Below, piece after piece: positions 1 through 7,350 of a stretch of 14,717 bases of DNA (positions are counted from its first letter, which is position 1; each line of letters begins with the position of its first letter). The notes beneath the pieces are model-generated. The model searched no databases. It was not told where the DNA came from and was given only the letters and a program-made list of their open reading frames with translations. Source of the DNA: Chlorobiota bacterium (lineage in GTDB: Bacteria; Bacteroidota; Bacteroidia; Bacteroidales; JAADGE01); assembly GCA_013153575.1 (NCBI GenBank), contig JAADEE010000025.1:1-14717 (forward strand), written 5' to 3'. The position numbers and the translations under genes are program-made.

Positions 1-61
1 TGTACTGTTTGTATTTTTCTTCAAGAAATTTTTTTTGTGTTTTTTTTGAAATTTTAGACAT
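1..61 (-). CDS. Partial hypothetical protein, N-terminus only
   Basis: An ATG at 61 on the minus strand opens a frame that stays open to the window edge, giving about 20 residues beginning MSKISKKTQKKF. The peptide is rich in lysine and glutamate, and I do not recognise it. An A-rich leader precedes the ATG on the minus strand, which is usual for Bacteroidota. If real, the gene is transcribed away from the protease gene, and the 70-nt gap at 62-131 would hold two divergent promoters. Twenty codons are too few to prove coding, and an A/T-rich stretch can stay open by chance. Confidence 0.4.
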   Translation of the reverse strand, partial: MSKISKKTQKKFLEEKYKQY

Positions 62-131
62 TTTATATTTTTTCTTGCAACTATTAATATCTTTAACATC
101 TCTTTTATAAGAAATTATAAATTAAAAAGAT

Positions 132-2585
132 ATGAATAAGTTTAGTTTAGTTGCAATATTAATAATGTTTTCATTATTTGCAAATTCGCAGGTTAAAAAT
201 GTTAATCCTAATAAAAATGCAGAACCTTGGTTGCTTGGAGGTTTAAGAATTCCTTCGCAAGAAGAAATAAATAAAATACCTGTTATAAAAAAATCATATG
301 AAAAAAATGCAAAGGATTTACCATCTTCATTAGATAATAGCCAAAAAGATTATTTTAGACCTATTTTTAGCCAAACAGATGGATGTTGTGCACAAGCAAG
401 TGGTGTTGCATATAATTTTACTTATGAAATGAATAGAGAGAAAGGTACAAGTGCAGATATTTCTTCAAATCAATTTCCTACACATTACACTTATAATTTT
501 TTAAATAATGGTGATGGAGGAAATGGCTCTTGGCTTTTTGATGGTTGGGAAATTATAAGTGCAAATGGTTGCCCAAATGTTGATACATATGGAGGACTTG
601 CTGATAATGGAGCTCAATATTGGATGAGTGGTTATGATAATTATTTAAGTGGAAAATCAAATAGGGTAGCTGAAATATTTACTATTGATGTTAGTAATGA
701 GGAAGGTTTAATTACTTTAAAACATTGGATGTACGACCATTTAGAAGGAGCAAATGATGGAAGTATTGTAAATTTTGCAGCAGGAATTTCAGAAGGTGAT
801 TATGAGATAACTTCTGATTATAAGATAATAAAGTGGCATAATGTTGCAAATCATGCAATGACTTTTGTTGGTTGGGACGATAATATTGAGTATGATTATA
901 ATAACGATGGAAATATAACCACAGATATAGATATAAATGGAGATGGTATTGTAAATATGCAAGATTGGGAAAGAGGGGCTTTAATAATGGTTAATTCGTG
1001 GGGAACTTCATGGGCTGATGGAGGAAAAGCTTATGTTATGTACAAATTGTTAGCTGATCCTATTGAAGATGGAGGAATATTTTCAAACAAAGTTTATTCA
1101 ATAAAAGTTAAAGATGCTTATACTCCACAACTTACAATGAATATTAAAATGGAACATAATTCAAGAGATAAAATAAAAATATATGCAGGAGTTTCTTCGG
1201 ATGTAAATGCAACAGAACCTGAATATACTATAGATTTTCCATTATTTAACAAGCAAGGAGGAGCGTATGATATGAGAGGAACAACTGCTGATCCAATTGA
1301 AATAACTCTTGATATTACACCTTTACTTAATTATGTTAATAGTGATAGTAACTCAAAATTTTTTCTTTTAGTTGATGAAAATGATGATGCTGGGACTTCT
1401 TCAGGACAAATTTATGATTTCTCAATAGTTGATAATGAAAATAATGAAACTATTTGTAGTGACCATAATGTAACTCTTTTGAATAATGATGTAACAATTC
1501 TTTCAGTTAGTAGTTCTGTAACTTTTGACTATCCAACAATTACAACAGAGAACTTACCAGAAGCTGAGGTTAATAAACCTTATTCTCAAGAATTAAGTGC
1601 AGAAGGAGGACAGGCTCCATATAAATGGGCAGTTAAAATTGATTATTTAGAAGATGATTTATCGGAAACTTTTCCAACAGCAACAAGTCAGTTAACACCA
1701 AATGATAATGATGATGGTTTTGCAACAAAATCATTGCAATTTAGTTTTCCATTTTATGGAAAAGAGTATAATGAATTATACCTTTCAACTGATGGCTCTA
1801 TAATTTTTGAACCTGAATTTTCATTTATTCGTAGTGAAGATGCAATAAAAGGAGCAAGAGTAATTTCTATTTTTGCTTCTGATTTAATGATATATCCTGA
1901 TGATGGAGATGGAATTTTTTATAGCGGTGATGAAAATAGTGCAACTTTTAAATGGAAAACATCTTTATATGGAAATCAATCTGCAAATATTGAATTTGCT
2001 GTAACTTTATTTCCTTCCGGTGAAATTAGGTATTATTATGATAGTGCAGATGATGGATTAACTTGGGCAGCAGGAATATCAAATGGCGACAGAGCCAATT
2101 ATGTAATATATTCGAATTCAGGAATTTATAACCCTGATAATGAAAGAGCAAAATTTACAACAATTCCATTTCCTATAGGAATGTCCGTTTCAGAAGAAGG
2201 TATTTTTGAAGGAACACCTTCAGAGGCTGAAGGCTCTTGGGATATATCTTTTGTTGTTACAGACTATAATAATATTTCTAAAGCAAAGCAATTAACTTTC
2301 ACAACTTCTCCATTGTCAGTTAATGAACTTTCGGAAAATAATGTGAATGTTTACCCTAATCCATTTAATAGTGTTGTTGATTTTTTATATACTTTAGAAG
2401 AACGTGCAGATGTAAATTTAAATATTTTTGATGTAACAGGGAAGTGTGTAAAGTCAATTTATAAAAATAATAAAAATTCAGGGACTTATAAATTAAGTTG
2501 GCAACCTAGCGTTCCTGCAGGAATTTATTTTTATAAGTTTGATATTAATGGTAAGATTAAAACAGGAAAGCTTATTTTTAATTAA
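132..2585 (+). CDS. Secreted papain-family (C1) cysteine protease with T9SS sorting domain
   Basis: Residues 1-20 are a signal peptide ending FANSQ. The C1 peptidase domain spans roughly 65-310. C86, in the Q81-TDGCC context, takes the nucleophile position with Q81 as the probable oxyanion-hole residue. H241 (NHAMTFVGWDD) and N288 (VNSWGTSW) complete the triad. Between His and Asn, residues 255-278 carry a calcium-loop motif (D267, N269, D271, G272, D278) and a weaker one at 255-266. A putative-Ig (He_PIG-like) module starts near 468 and appears to resume near 681-726. Between these parts lies a beta-rich segment (536-560, FPFYGKEYNELYLSTDG) of a type seen in surface proteins. Residues 738-817 form a type A T9SS C-terminal sorting domain (VYPNPFNSVVDF, PAGIYFYKF, GKLIFN). 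The protein is therefore expected to be exported, then released or anchored at the cell surface. Its substrate is unknown. The protease call is strong from the three motif blocks; activity is inferred. Confidence 0.88.
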   Translation: MNKFSLVAILIMFSLFANSQVKNVNPNKNAEPWLLGGLRIPSQEEINKIPVIKKSYEKNAKDLPSSLDNSQKDYFRPIFSQTDGCCAQASGVAYNFTYEMNREKGTSADISSNQFPTHYTYNFLNNGDGGNGSWLFDGWEIISANGCPNVDTYGGLADNGAQYWMSGYDNYLSGKSNRVAEIFTIDVSNEEGLITLKHWMYDHLEGANDGSIVNFAAGISEGDYEITSDYKIIKWHNVANHAMTFVGWDDNIEYDYNNDGNITTDIDINGDGIVNMQDWERGALIMVNSWGTSWADGGKAYVMYKLLADPIEDGGIFSNKVYSIKVKDAYTPQLTMNIKMEHNSRDKIKIYAGVSSDVNATEPEYTIDFPLFNKQGGAYDMRGTTADPIEITLDITPLLNYVNSDSNSKFFLLVDENDDAGTSSGQIYDFSIVDNENNETICSDHNVTLLNNDVTILSVSSSVTFDYPTITTENLPEAEVNKPYSQELSAEGGQAPYKWAVKIDYLEDDLSETFPTATSQLTPNDNDDGFATKSLQFSFPFYGKEYNELYLSTDGSIIFEPEFSFIRSEDAIKGARVISIFASDLMIYPDDGDGIFYSGDENSATFKWKTSLYGNQSANIEFAVTLFPSGEIRYYYDSADDGLTWAAGISNGDRANYVIYSNSGIYNPDNERAKFTTIPFPIGMSVSEEGIFEGTPSEAEGSWDISFVVTDYNNISKAKQLTFTTSPLSVNELSENNVNVYPNPFNSVVDFLYTLEERADVNLNIFDVTGKCVKSIYKNNKNSGTYKLSWQPSVPAGIYFYKFDINGKIKTGKLIFN

Positions 2586-2604
2586 TTGTTATTTTATGAA
2601 AAAA

Positions 2605-2630
2605 AGGCTTCATTTATTGAAGCTTTTTTT
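2605..2630. terminator. Bidirectional intrinsic terminator between converging genes
   Basis: The stem GGCTTCA (2606-2612) pairs with TGAAGCT (2618-2624, one G-U pair) around a 5-nt loop. It is preceded by an A run and followed by seven T, so it works in both directions. It sits between the protease stop and the lolD stop and overlaps the last bases of lolD. Confidence 0.85.
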
Positions 2631-3282
2631 ATGTTTTTACAATGCCATCTTCTAAATTAATAATTCTGTCAGACATTTCTGCAAGTTCATTATTGTGAGT
2701 TATTATTACAAAAGTTTGGTTGTATTTTTCACGTAAAGTGAAGAATAACTTATGAAGATCTTTTTTGTTTTTTGTGTCAAGATTGCCGGAAGGTTCATCT
2801 GCAAGAATTACCGATGGATTATTAATTAGTGCTCTGGCAACAGCAACACGTTGTTGTTCACCGCCTGACATTTCTCCGGGTTTATGTTCTGTACGATGTG
2901 ATATGTTTAAAAAGTCAAGTAATTCTTTAGCTTTTTCAGTTGCTTCTTTTTTGCTTTGCCCTTTTATAAATGCAGGCATACAAACATTCTCAATTGCAGT
3001 AAATTCAGGTAAAAGATGATGAAATTGAAATACAAATCCAATGTTTTCATTCCTAAAATCTGAAAGCTGTTTTTGGTTTAGTGTGTTAATGTTTGTATTA
3101 TCAATAATTAATTCACCTTCATCGGGCAAGGACAAAGTTCCTATAATTTGAAGTAATGTTGTTTTTCCTGCACCACTTGGTCCTATAATTGAAACAATTT
3201 CTCCTTTTTTAACATCAAGATTAATGCCTTTTAATACTTGTAGTGTGCCAAAAGATTTTGTTATATTTTTTACTTTTATCAT
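2629..3282 (-). CDS. lolD: LolD-type lipoprotein-releasing ABC transporter ATPase
   Basis: This is an ABC ATPase of 217 residues from the preferred start. Walker A is at 34-41 (GPSGAGKT), the Q-loop at Q86, the signature SGGEQ at 139-143, Walker B at 158-164 (VILADEP) and the H-loop at H196. The segment [16 protein letters not shown] (85-100) and [10 protein letters not shown] are hallmarks of LolD. LolD powers extraction of lipoproteins from the inner membrane for delivery to the outer membrane, together with LolC/E-type permeases that are not in this window. The frame extends upstream to an ATG at 3315, but that would overlap the end of lptC. The ATG at 3282 gives the family's usual N-terminus ([12 protein letters not shown]) and a 13-nt gap after lptC, so I chose it. 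A related MacB-like ATPase is the main alternative. Confidence 0.85.
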   Translation of the reverse strand: MIKVKNITKSFGTLQVLKGINLDVKKGEIVSIIGPSGAGKTTLLQIIGTLSLPDEGELIIDNTNINTLNQKQLSDFRNENIGFVFQFHHLLPEFTAIENVCMPAFIKGQSKKEATEKAKELLDFLNISHRTEHKPGEMSGGEQQRVAVARALINNPSVILADEPSGNLDTKNKKDLHKLFFTLREKYNQTFVIITHNNELAEMSDRIINLEDGIVKT

Positions 3283-3295
3283 AGGGAACAGTTTG

Positions 3296-3895
3296 TTATT
3301 TTTTGTTATTATCAATGAAGAAGTTATTGCTTTCGTTTTCTTTAATTATTTTAACACCTGATACATCTGTAAAACGATAAACTGTAAAATCAAGGTTAGA
3401 TTCAAAACCTCCTTCTCCTGTTATTTCAAACCCATCTTTATCTTTAATATTGACAGGTACGACAGAGTAAATTTTTTCTTCATTTTCATCAATTAGCAAT
3501 TCTTCTGTTTTTAAAACACTTCCATTTACATTTGTTAGTATAACATTGCCTTTTGCTTTTGCAAATTTCTTTTTTTCATAATAAATACCATAATCAGCAG
3601 TAAGACTAGAGTGTAGATTGAAATTTTTATCGTAAAACATTAGGTTAATACCATCAGGAAAAAGAGAGTATTGCTTTGTTTCTGATGTATATTTATATGC
3701 TTTTGGTGTTAAAAGTTTAACTTTTGTATTACCATTCAAACTGTATACAGCTTCAAGATTTTCAATAATAACATCCGGTAATTCTTCTTTGTTTGTAAGA
3801 GCTTTAATTTTCTCTAAATCGGTTGTTTCGCATGAAAATAATAAAACTGTTGCGATTATAAATATACTCAAATGTTTTATGTTAAATTTTATCAT
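3296..3895 (-). CDS. lptC: LPS export protein LptC, lipoprotein form
   Basis: The protein has 199 residues. An N-terminal hydrophobic stretch (8-20) ends in a lipobox LFSC with C22, so it is predicted to be a lipoprotein; E. coli LptC instead keeps an uncleaved membrane helix. The remainder is beta-rich with LptC/OstA-like features: [21 protein letters not shown] (98-118) followed by [18 protein letters not shown], which is typical of LptC proteins in this phylum. LptC takes LPS from the LptBFG complex and passes it to the periplasmic LptA bridge. The gene lies 24 nt downstream of the aminotransferase and 13 nt upstream of lolD, so the three are probably co-transcribed. The low sequence conservation of LptC leaves some doubt. 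Confidence 0.75.
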   Translation of the reverse strand: MIKFNIKHLSIFIIATVLLFSCETTDLEKIKALTNKEELPDVIIENLEAVYSLNGNTKVKLLTPKAYKYTSETKQYSLFPDGINLMFYDKNFNLHSSLTADYGIYYEKKKFAKAKGNVILTNVNGSVLKTEELLIDENEEKIYSVVPVNIKDKDGFEITGEGGFESNLDFTVYRFTDVSGVKIIKENESNNFFIDNNKK

Positions 3896-3919
3896 ATTTA
3901 AAGAATGTATTATTCTTAT

Positions 3920-5113
3920 TTATTGTAAACTTTCAAGTGCATTTTTTATTCTTTGCATTGCAGTTGTAATTTTATCTTTGCCAAGAGCAAATGAAAAACG
4001 TATGCAATTTGGGTTCCCGAAAGCGGTACCCGGAACAGTTGCAACATGAGCTTCATTAAGTAAAAACATACTTAAGTCAGAAGCATTTTTTATTGTTATG
4101 TAATTATTAACTTTTCCAAAATATTCTCTTATGTCAGGAAAAATATAAAATGCACCTTCAGGGTTATAAGTTTTAAAGCCTGGAATTTCTTTTAAAAGCT
4201 GAACTATTAAATCTCGTCTTTCTCTAAAAGCTTGGTTCATTCCCATTGTGTAAATATTATCACCTTTTAAGGCAGAAATTGCTGCCATTTGCGATATTGA
4301 GCTTGCTCCTGATGTATATTGTCCTTGAAGTTTTATGCAAGAGTCTGCAATCCATTTTGGAGCAGCCATATATCCAATTCTCCAACCAGTCATTGCATAT
4401 CCTTTCGACATTCCGTTTATTAAAATAACACGGTCTTTTATTTCATCAAATTGTGCAATACTTTCGTGTTTTCCAACATAATTAATGTGTTCATAAATTT
4501 CATCAGAAATTACAAAAAGATTTTCATATTTTTTTATTACGTCAACGATTTCGCGTAGTTCTTTTTTTGAATAAACGCTTCCTGCCGGATTAGATGGAGA
4601 ACTATAAATTAAAATTCTCGATTTTGGGGTTATTGCATCTTCAATTTGTTTTGCAGTAACTTTATAATTTGTTGATATATCCGTTTCAATTATTTTAACA
4701 TTTCCTTCTGCCAAATTTATAAGTTCTTTATAGCTTACCCAAAATGGTGATGGTACTAAAATTTCATTTTCATTTCCGATTAATGTTAAAATTGCATTTG
4801 CTAATGCTTGTTTTGCACCATTAGAAACAACAATGTTTTCACGTTTATAATCTAAATTATTTTCTTTTTTTAACTTATCTACAATTGCATCTCTTAACTC
4901 TGAGTAACCTGCAACATGTGTATAAAAAGTAAAATTTTTGTCTATTGCATCTTTTGCTGCTTGTTTTATGTGTGGTGGAGTAGGGAAATCTGGTTGGCCA
5001 ACACTCATGTCAATAATATCAACACCTTTTTCTCTTAACTCTTTGCTTCGTTGAGACATAGCAAGTGTTTGCGATACTGAAATCCTTTTAATTCTTTTTG
5101 ATAGATAAGTCAT
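3920..5113 (-). CDS. PLP-dependent aminotransferase, aspartate aminotransferase (class I) type
   Basis: A 397-residue fold-type I aminotransferase, the normal length for subgroup I-gamma aspartate aminotransferases. Key residues are K237 (NGMSKGYAMTGWR) for the Schiff base, N175 (SPSNPAG) and D204/Y207 (SDEIYEH) for the cofactor ring, R245 for the phosphate, and R372 (IRFSF) for the substrate alpha-carboxylate. SVGQPDFPTP (37-46) and NGAKQAL (98-104) also fit the group. It probably moves the amino group between aspartate and glutamate. Enzymes of this subgroup sometimes also use prephenate or other amino acids, and the sequence alone does not settle this. It is the first gene of the presumed aminotransferase-lptC-lolD operon and has a good promoter just upstream. 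No metabolic link to its two envelope neighbours is evident. Confidence 0.88.
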   Translation of the reverse strand: MTYLSKRIKRISVSQTLAMSQRSKELREKGVDIIDMSVGQPDFPTPPHIKQAAKDAIDKNFTFYTHVAGYSELRDAIVDKLKKENNLDYKRENIVVSNGAKQALANAILTLIGNENEILVPSPFWVSYKELINLAEGNVKIIETDISTNYKVTAKQIEDAITPKSRILIYSSPSNPAGSVYSKKELREIVDVIKKYENLFVISDEIYEHINYVGKHESIAQFDEIKDRVILINGMSKGYAMTGWRIGYMAAPKWIADSCIKLQGQYTSGASSISQMAAISALKGDNIYTMGMNQAFRERRDLIVQLLKEIPGFKTYNPEGAFYIFPDIREYFGKVNNYITIKNASDLSMFLLNEAHVATVPGTAFGNPNCIRFSFALGKDKITTAMQRIKNALESLQ

Positions 5114-5139
5114 TTTTATGAAATAATTAAAAAAGAAAA

Positions 5140-5169
5140 CAAAGGTTTACATTTTTTTTTTATTTGCAA
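5140..5169 (-). promoter_or_regulatory. Bacteroidota-type promoter for the aminotransferase operon
   Basis: On the minus strand, TTG (5169-5167) is followed by a 19-nt spacer and then AACCTTTG (5147-5140). This differs from the TTG-N19-TAnnTTTG consensus at one base. Transcription would start near 5133-5135, leaving a leader of about 20 nt before the ATG at 5113. The remaining gap, to 5282, is A/T-rich with no gene. Confidence 0.55.
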
Positions 5170-5282
5170 GTTTTTTAACTTTTTTTTTAATTTAAATAGA
5201 AAATAATGTTTTAATATAACTGATTTTCTTTATGTTATACTAAATTACTTTAGTAACTGTGGTTTTAGAGATAAGAACATTT

Positions 5283-6074
5283 TTATTTTCTAAATATGTC
5301 TAATTTTAAATTGAAATATTTATCAAAAGCAATTCTATTTGAGAAGAATATTGTAAGAACAACATTTAAAATTGCGGAAGAAAAAATAGTGATAAGAAGC
5401 ATAATCTGATATTTAACAGCAACATTAGGATTGCTTCCTCCAAGTATTTGCCCTGTCATCATTCCGGGCAGTGAAATTAATCCCATAATTGCAGTAGTTG
5501 CAATCATAGGGTTAAATGCCATTCTTAAAGCATCTCGCATAAAAGGTAAAAGCGCTTCTTTTCTTGTAGCTCCATTTGCTAAATGCCATCTATAAAGGTT
5601 TTGCTCATCATCAATTCTTTTGTAATATGCATCGAGTGCAATAATTACATTTTTTATAGTATTGCCTAAAAGCATTCCTGTTACAGGAATAAAATATCTT
5701 GCATCAAAAACATTTTTTAGTTTAACAACAAAACCTAAAAAGTAAACATCAGTTATTGCAATGCTAATAAGCCCTGATAAAAAAATAGGAATAAAAAACA
5801 GTTTAAATTTTAATTTGCTTCTTTTTACAATTGTATAAGATGCAATAATTGACATTATTAAAACCCACAAAATATTTACAAAAGTACTGTTTAATTTAAA
5901 AATATACTCTAAATATAATCCAACAAGTAACAGCTGAATTGTCATTCTAACTGTTGCTATAATTGTATCTTTAACTAATCCTGTTTTGTAATACCAAAGA
6001 ACCAAAACAGGAATAGCCATTAAAGCATAACCAATAAATAACTCAAAATAATTAATATCAATTACTTTTTCCAT
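5283..6074 (-). CDS. fetB: FetB-type ABC transporter permease (UPF0014 family)
   Basis: An integral membrane protein of 263 residues from the ATG at 6074, close to the roughly 260 usual for FetB. Hydrophobic segments lie near 12-28, 37-58, 66-84, 92-115, 129-148 and 224-245. Diagnostic blocks are GMLLGNTIKNVIIALDAYY (133-151), the coupling segment LANGATRKEALLPFMRDALR (165-184) and SLPGMMTGQILGGSNPNVAVKYQ (201-223). In E. coli FetAB exports iron and helps in oxidative stress; substrate here is inferred from family only. The frame also runs upstream to an ATG at 6143, but that adds a 23-residue polar extension overlapping the DUF302 gene. The start at 6074, 31 nt after that gene, gives the family-like N-terminus. 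Its ATPase partner is encoded at 6624-7241. Confidence 0.85.
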   Translation of the reverse strand: MEKVIDINYFELFIGYALMAIPVLVLWYYKTGLVKDTIIATVRMTIQLLLVGLYLEYIFKLNSTFVNILWVLIMSIIASYTIVKRSKLKFKLFFIPIFLSGLISIAITDVYFLGFVVKLKNVFDARYFIPVTGMLLGNTIKNVIIALDAYYKRIDDEQNLYRWHLANGATRKEALLPFMRDALRMAFNPMIATTAIMGLISLPGMMTGQILGGSNPNVAVKYQIMLLITIFSSAILNVVLTIFFSNRIAFDKYFNLKLDIFRK

Positions 6075-6105
6075 TTTGTAAATAATTTGTGGGTATAAGT
6101 AATTG

Positions 6106-6555
6106 CTATTTGTTATTGACTTTTTGTATTGTTTCTTTAACAATTTTTTCCATTGTTCCTGTTACTTTCTTTGATAAAGGGACAATATCAATTTCAGGAA
6201 ACATCATGCTTACCATCCAAGGTTTCATTCTCATAAAACGAAGACTTGTTGTTCCATTTTCTCTTGCTACAATAATAGTTTTAGGCATCATAACACCCAT
6301 GTCGAAACTTAATTCAGTTAAAGCTTTATGCGATTTTGGTGCATTACAAAGGTGAATAATTTTGTATTCGAAATCATCAGCAACCGATAAGTTTTTACTT
6401 GTATAAGTTTCTCTCATATCATGAGTTGCTACAATTCCAAAGTTATTATCTTTTATAACCTCTCCTAATGTTTCAATAACTGTATTAAAGTCTGCTTTTG
6501 TTGTGTGTTTTTCAACAACATCACCCATTAACCATTTTGATAATAATTTTTTCAT
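6106..6555 (-). CDS. DUF302 domain protein between fetA and fetB
   Basis: A 149-residue soluble protein with no signal peptide. The DUF302 region covers about 14-115: a KADFNTVIETLGEVIKDNNFGIV helix-strand start (20-42), then IIHLCNAPKSHKAL (66-79), which contains the family's conserved CN motif (C70, N71), then GVMMPKTIIV (87-96). A hydrophobic, methionine-rich stretch follows (FMRMKPWMVSMMFP, 107-120). The biochemical function of DUF302 is not established. The gene sits between the two halves of a FetA/FetB-type exporter and is 31 nt from fetB, with its own consensus promoter. A role linked to that exporter is inferred from position only. Confidence 0.82.
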   Translation of the reverse strand: MKKLLSKWLMGDVVEKHTTKADFNTVIETLGEVIKDNNFGIVATHDMRETYTSKNLSVADDFEYKIIHLCNAPKSHKALTELSFDMGVMMPKTIIVARENGTTSLRFMRMKPWMVSMMFPEIDIVPLSKKVTGTMEKIVKETIQKVNNK

Positions 6556-6579
6556 TTTTCTTTAATTTAAGATTTGTCA

Positions 6580-6609
6580 CAAAAATACAAATTATAAACA
6601 TATGTGCAA
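6580..6609 (-). promoter_or_regulatory. Consensus promoter for DUF302-fetB
   Basis: On the minus strand, TTG (6609-6607), exactly 19 nt of spacer, and TATTTTTG (6587-6580) match TTG-N19-TAnnTTTG at every defined position. The predicted start of transcription is about 6573, giving a leader near 18 nt before the ATG at 6555. The heptamer ATATGTG occurs at 6600-6606 and 6614-6620, overlapping the spacer and lying upstream of the -33 element. Confidence 0.65.
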
Positions 6610-6623
6610 AACTATATGTGTTT

Positions 6624-7241
6624 TTATTTAAGTTCGATAACAGTATCTGATTTTTTTATCCAGTATTCATCATGCGTAGCAGAAATAACTGTTAAGTTTC
6701 TTTTGCTAAGAATAAAATCTGTAACTTTCATTTTAATACTATCATCTAAAGCCGAAGTAGGTTCATCAATAAGTAATAAAGGTCTGTTAAGTAGTAGGCA
6801 ACTTGCTAGTAAAATTCTTTGTTTTTGCCCTCCGGAAATCTCTTTAGTTTTTTTATTTAATAATTTTGTAGAAAGTTCTAATTCTCTAAATATATCACTA
6901 ATTTCCTTTTCAGAAGGTTTCAATTTTTTATTAATTTCGAAATTAAACGGAGCAAAAAATAATTCTTTAACAGTTTTGAAGTTTAGTGCAGTTTCTTGCG
7001 GAAGCCAAGCTATTTGCTTTCTAATCTCAGATATGTTTTCAGTATTTAGCTGAATGCCATTAATTTGAACATTGCCTTTAAAGTCAGAAATAAAACCGGC
7101 TAATAAATTTAATAGTGTAGATTTTCCTTTTCCTGATTTACCAATAATTGCAACTTTTTCACCTTTGCTAACAGATAATGAAAAATCATTATAAATTATT
7201 TCAGATTTGAAGCTAATGTTTAAGTTCTCAATTTTTATCAT
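6624..7241 (-). CDS. fetA: FetA-type ABC transporter ATPase
   Basis: A compact 205-residue ABC ATPase. Walker A is GKSGKGKST (34-42), the Q-loop Q82, the signature SGGQK 136-140, Walker B LLLIDEP 155-161, the D-loop SALD, and the H-loop H190. WLPQETALNFKTVKELF (79-95) and the short length resemble E. coli FetA (YbbL). The pairing with a FetB permease two genes downstream supports the assignment more than the ATPase sequence does by itself. It would energise FetB. A 68-nt gap with a separate promoter lies between it and the DUF302 gene, so the two exporter subunits may be expressed from different promoters. It is transcribed divergently from marR. Confidence 0.8.
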   Translation of the reverse strand: MIKIENLNISFKSEIIYNDFSLSVSKGEKVAIIGKSGKGKSTLLNLLAGFISDFKGNVQINGIQLNTENISEIRKQIAWLPQETALNFKTVKELFFAPFNFEINKKLKPSEKEISDIFRELELSTKLLNKKTKEISGGQKQRILLASCLLLNRPLLLIDEPTSALDDSIKMKVTDFILSKRNLTVISATHDEYWIKKSDTVIELK

Positions 7242-7255
7242 ATAAAATTTTTATA

Positions 7256-7287
7256 CAAAAGAACAACTTTTTTTTAAATTAAAGCAA
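7256..7287 (-). promoter_or_regulatory. Possible promoter for fetA
   Basis: On the minus strand, TTG (7287-7285) and TTCTTTTG (7263-7256) resemble the Bacteroidota promoter. However, the spacer is 21 nt and one -7 base deviates. It lies 15 nt before the fetA ATG. This is a weak candidate, given mainly because no better one is present. Confidence 0.3.
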
Positions 7288-7295
7288 AAAATACT

Positions 7296-7325
7296 TTGCG
7301 TGCATAATATTTTTTTGTAAATTTG
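7296..7325 (+). promoter_or_regulatory. Consensus promoter for the marR-fad operon
   Basis: TTG (7296-7298), exactly 19 nt of spacer, and TAAATTTG (7318-7325) match TTG-N19-TAnnTTTG perfectly. Transcription would begin near 7331-7333, about 18-20 nt before the marR ATG at 7351. Confidence 0.75.
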
Positions 7326-7336
7326 CAATGCACGCA
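7297..7336. promoter_or_regulatory. Paired palindromic operator, probably bound by the adjacent MarR protein
   Basis: TGCGTGCAT (7297-7305) and ATGCACGCA (7328-7336) form a perfect 9-bp inverted repeat with a 22-bp spacer. Each arm has its own dyad: TGC-GT-GCA in the first and ATGC-AC-GCAT in the second (7328-7337). GCATAATAT also recurs directly at 7302-7310 and 7334-7342, about three helical turns apart. The first arm covers the -33 element and the second covers the expected transcription start. This is the layout expected for autorepression by a dimeric MarR protein. The site is seen; the binding partner is inferred. Confidence 0.6.
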
Positions 7337-7350
7337 TAATATTATTTTAA

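Noticed and set aside
66..95. Promoter for the protease gene (TATTTTTT at 66-73 or TATCTTTA at 88-95)
   Set aside because: Each resembles the -7 element, but neither has a TTG at the 19-nt distance. The region is too A/T-rich to choose between them.
2765..3019. 84-codon plus-strand ORF
   Set aside because: It is antisense to lolD, has no family features, and is the shadow of a well-supported ABC ATPase.
5239..5254. ACTAAA/TTTAGT hairpin after fetB as a terminator
   Set aside because: The stem is only six mostly A-T pairs and no T run follows it on the minus strand, so it is not convincing.
6604..7053. 149-codon plus-strand ORF
   Set aside because: It lies opposite fetA, whose ABC motifs are complete. 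The antisense peptide is low-complexity hydrophobic and serine-rich sequence with no recognisable domain.
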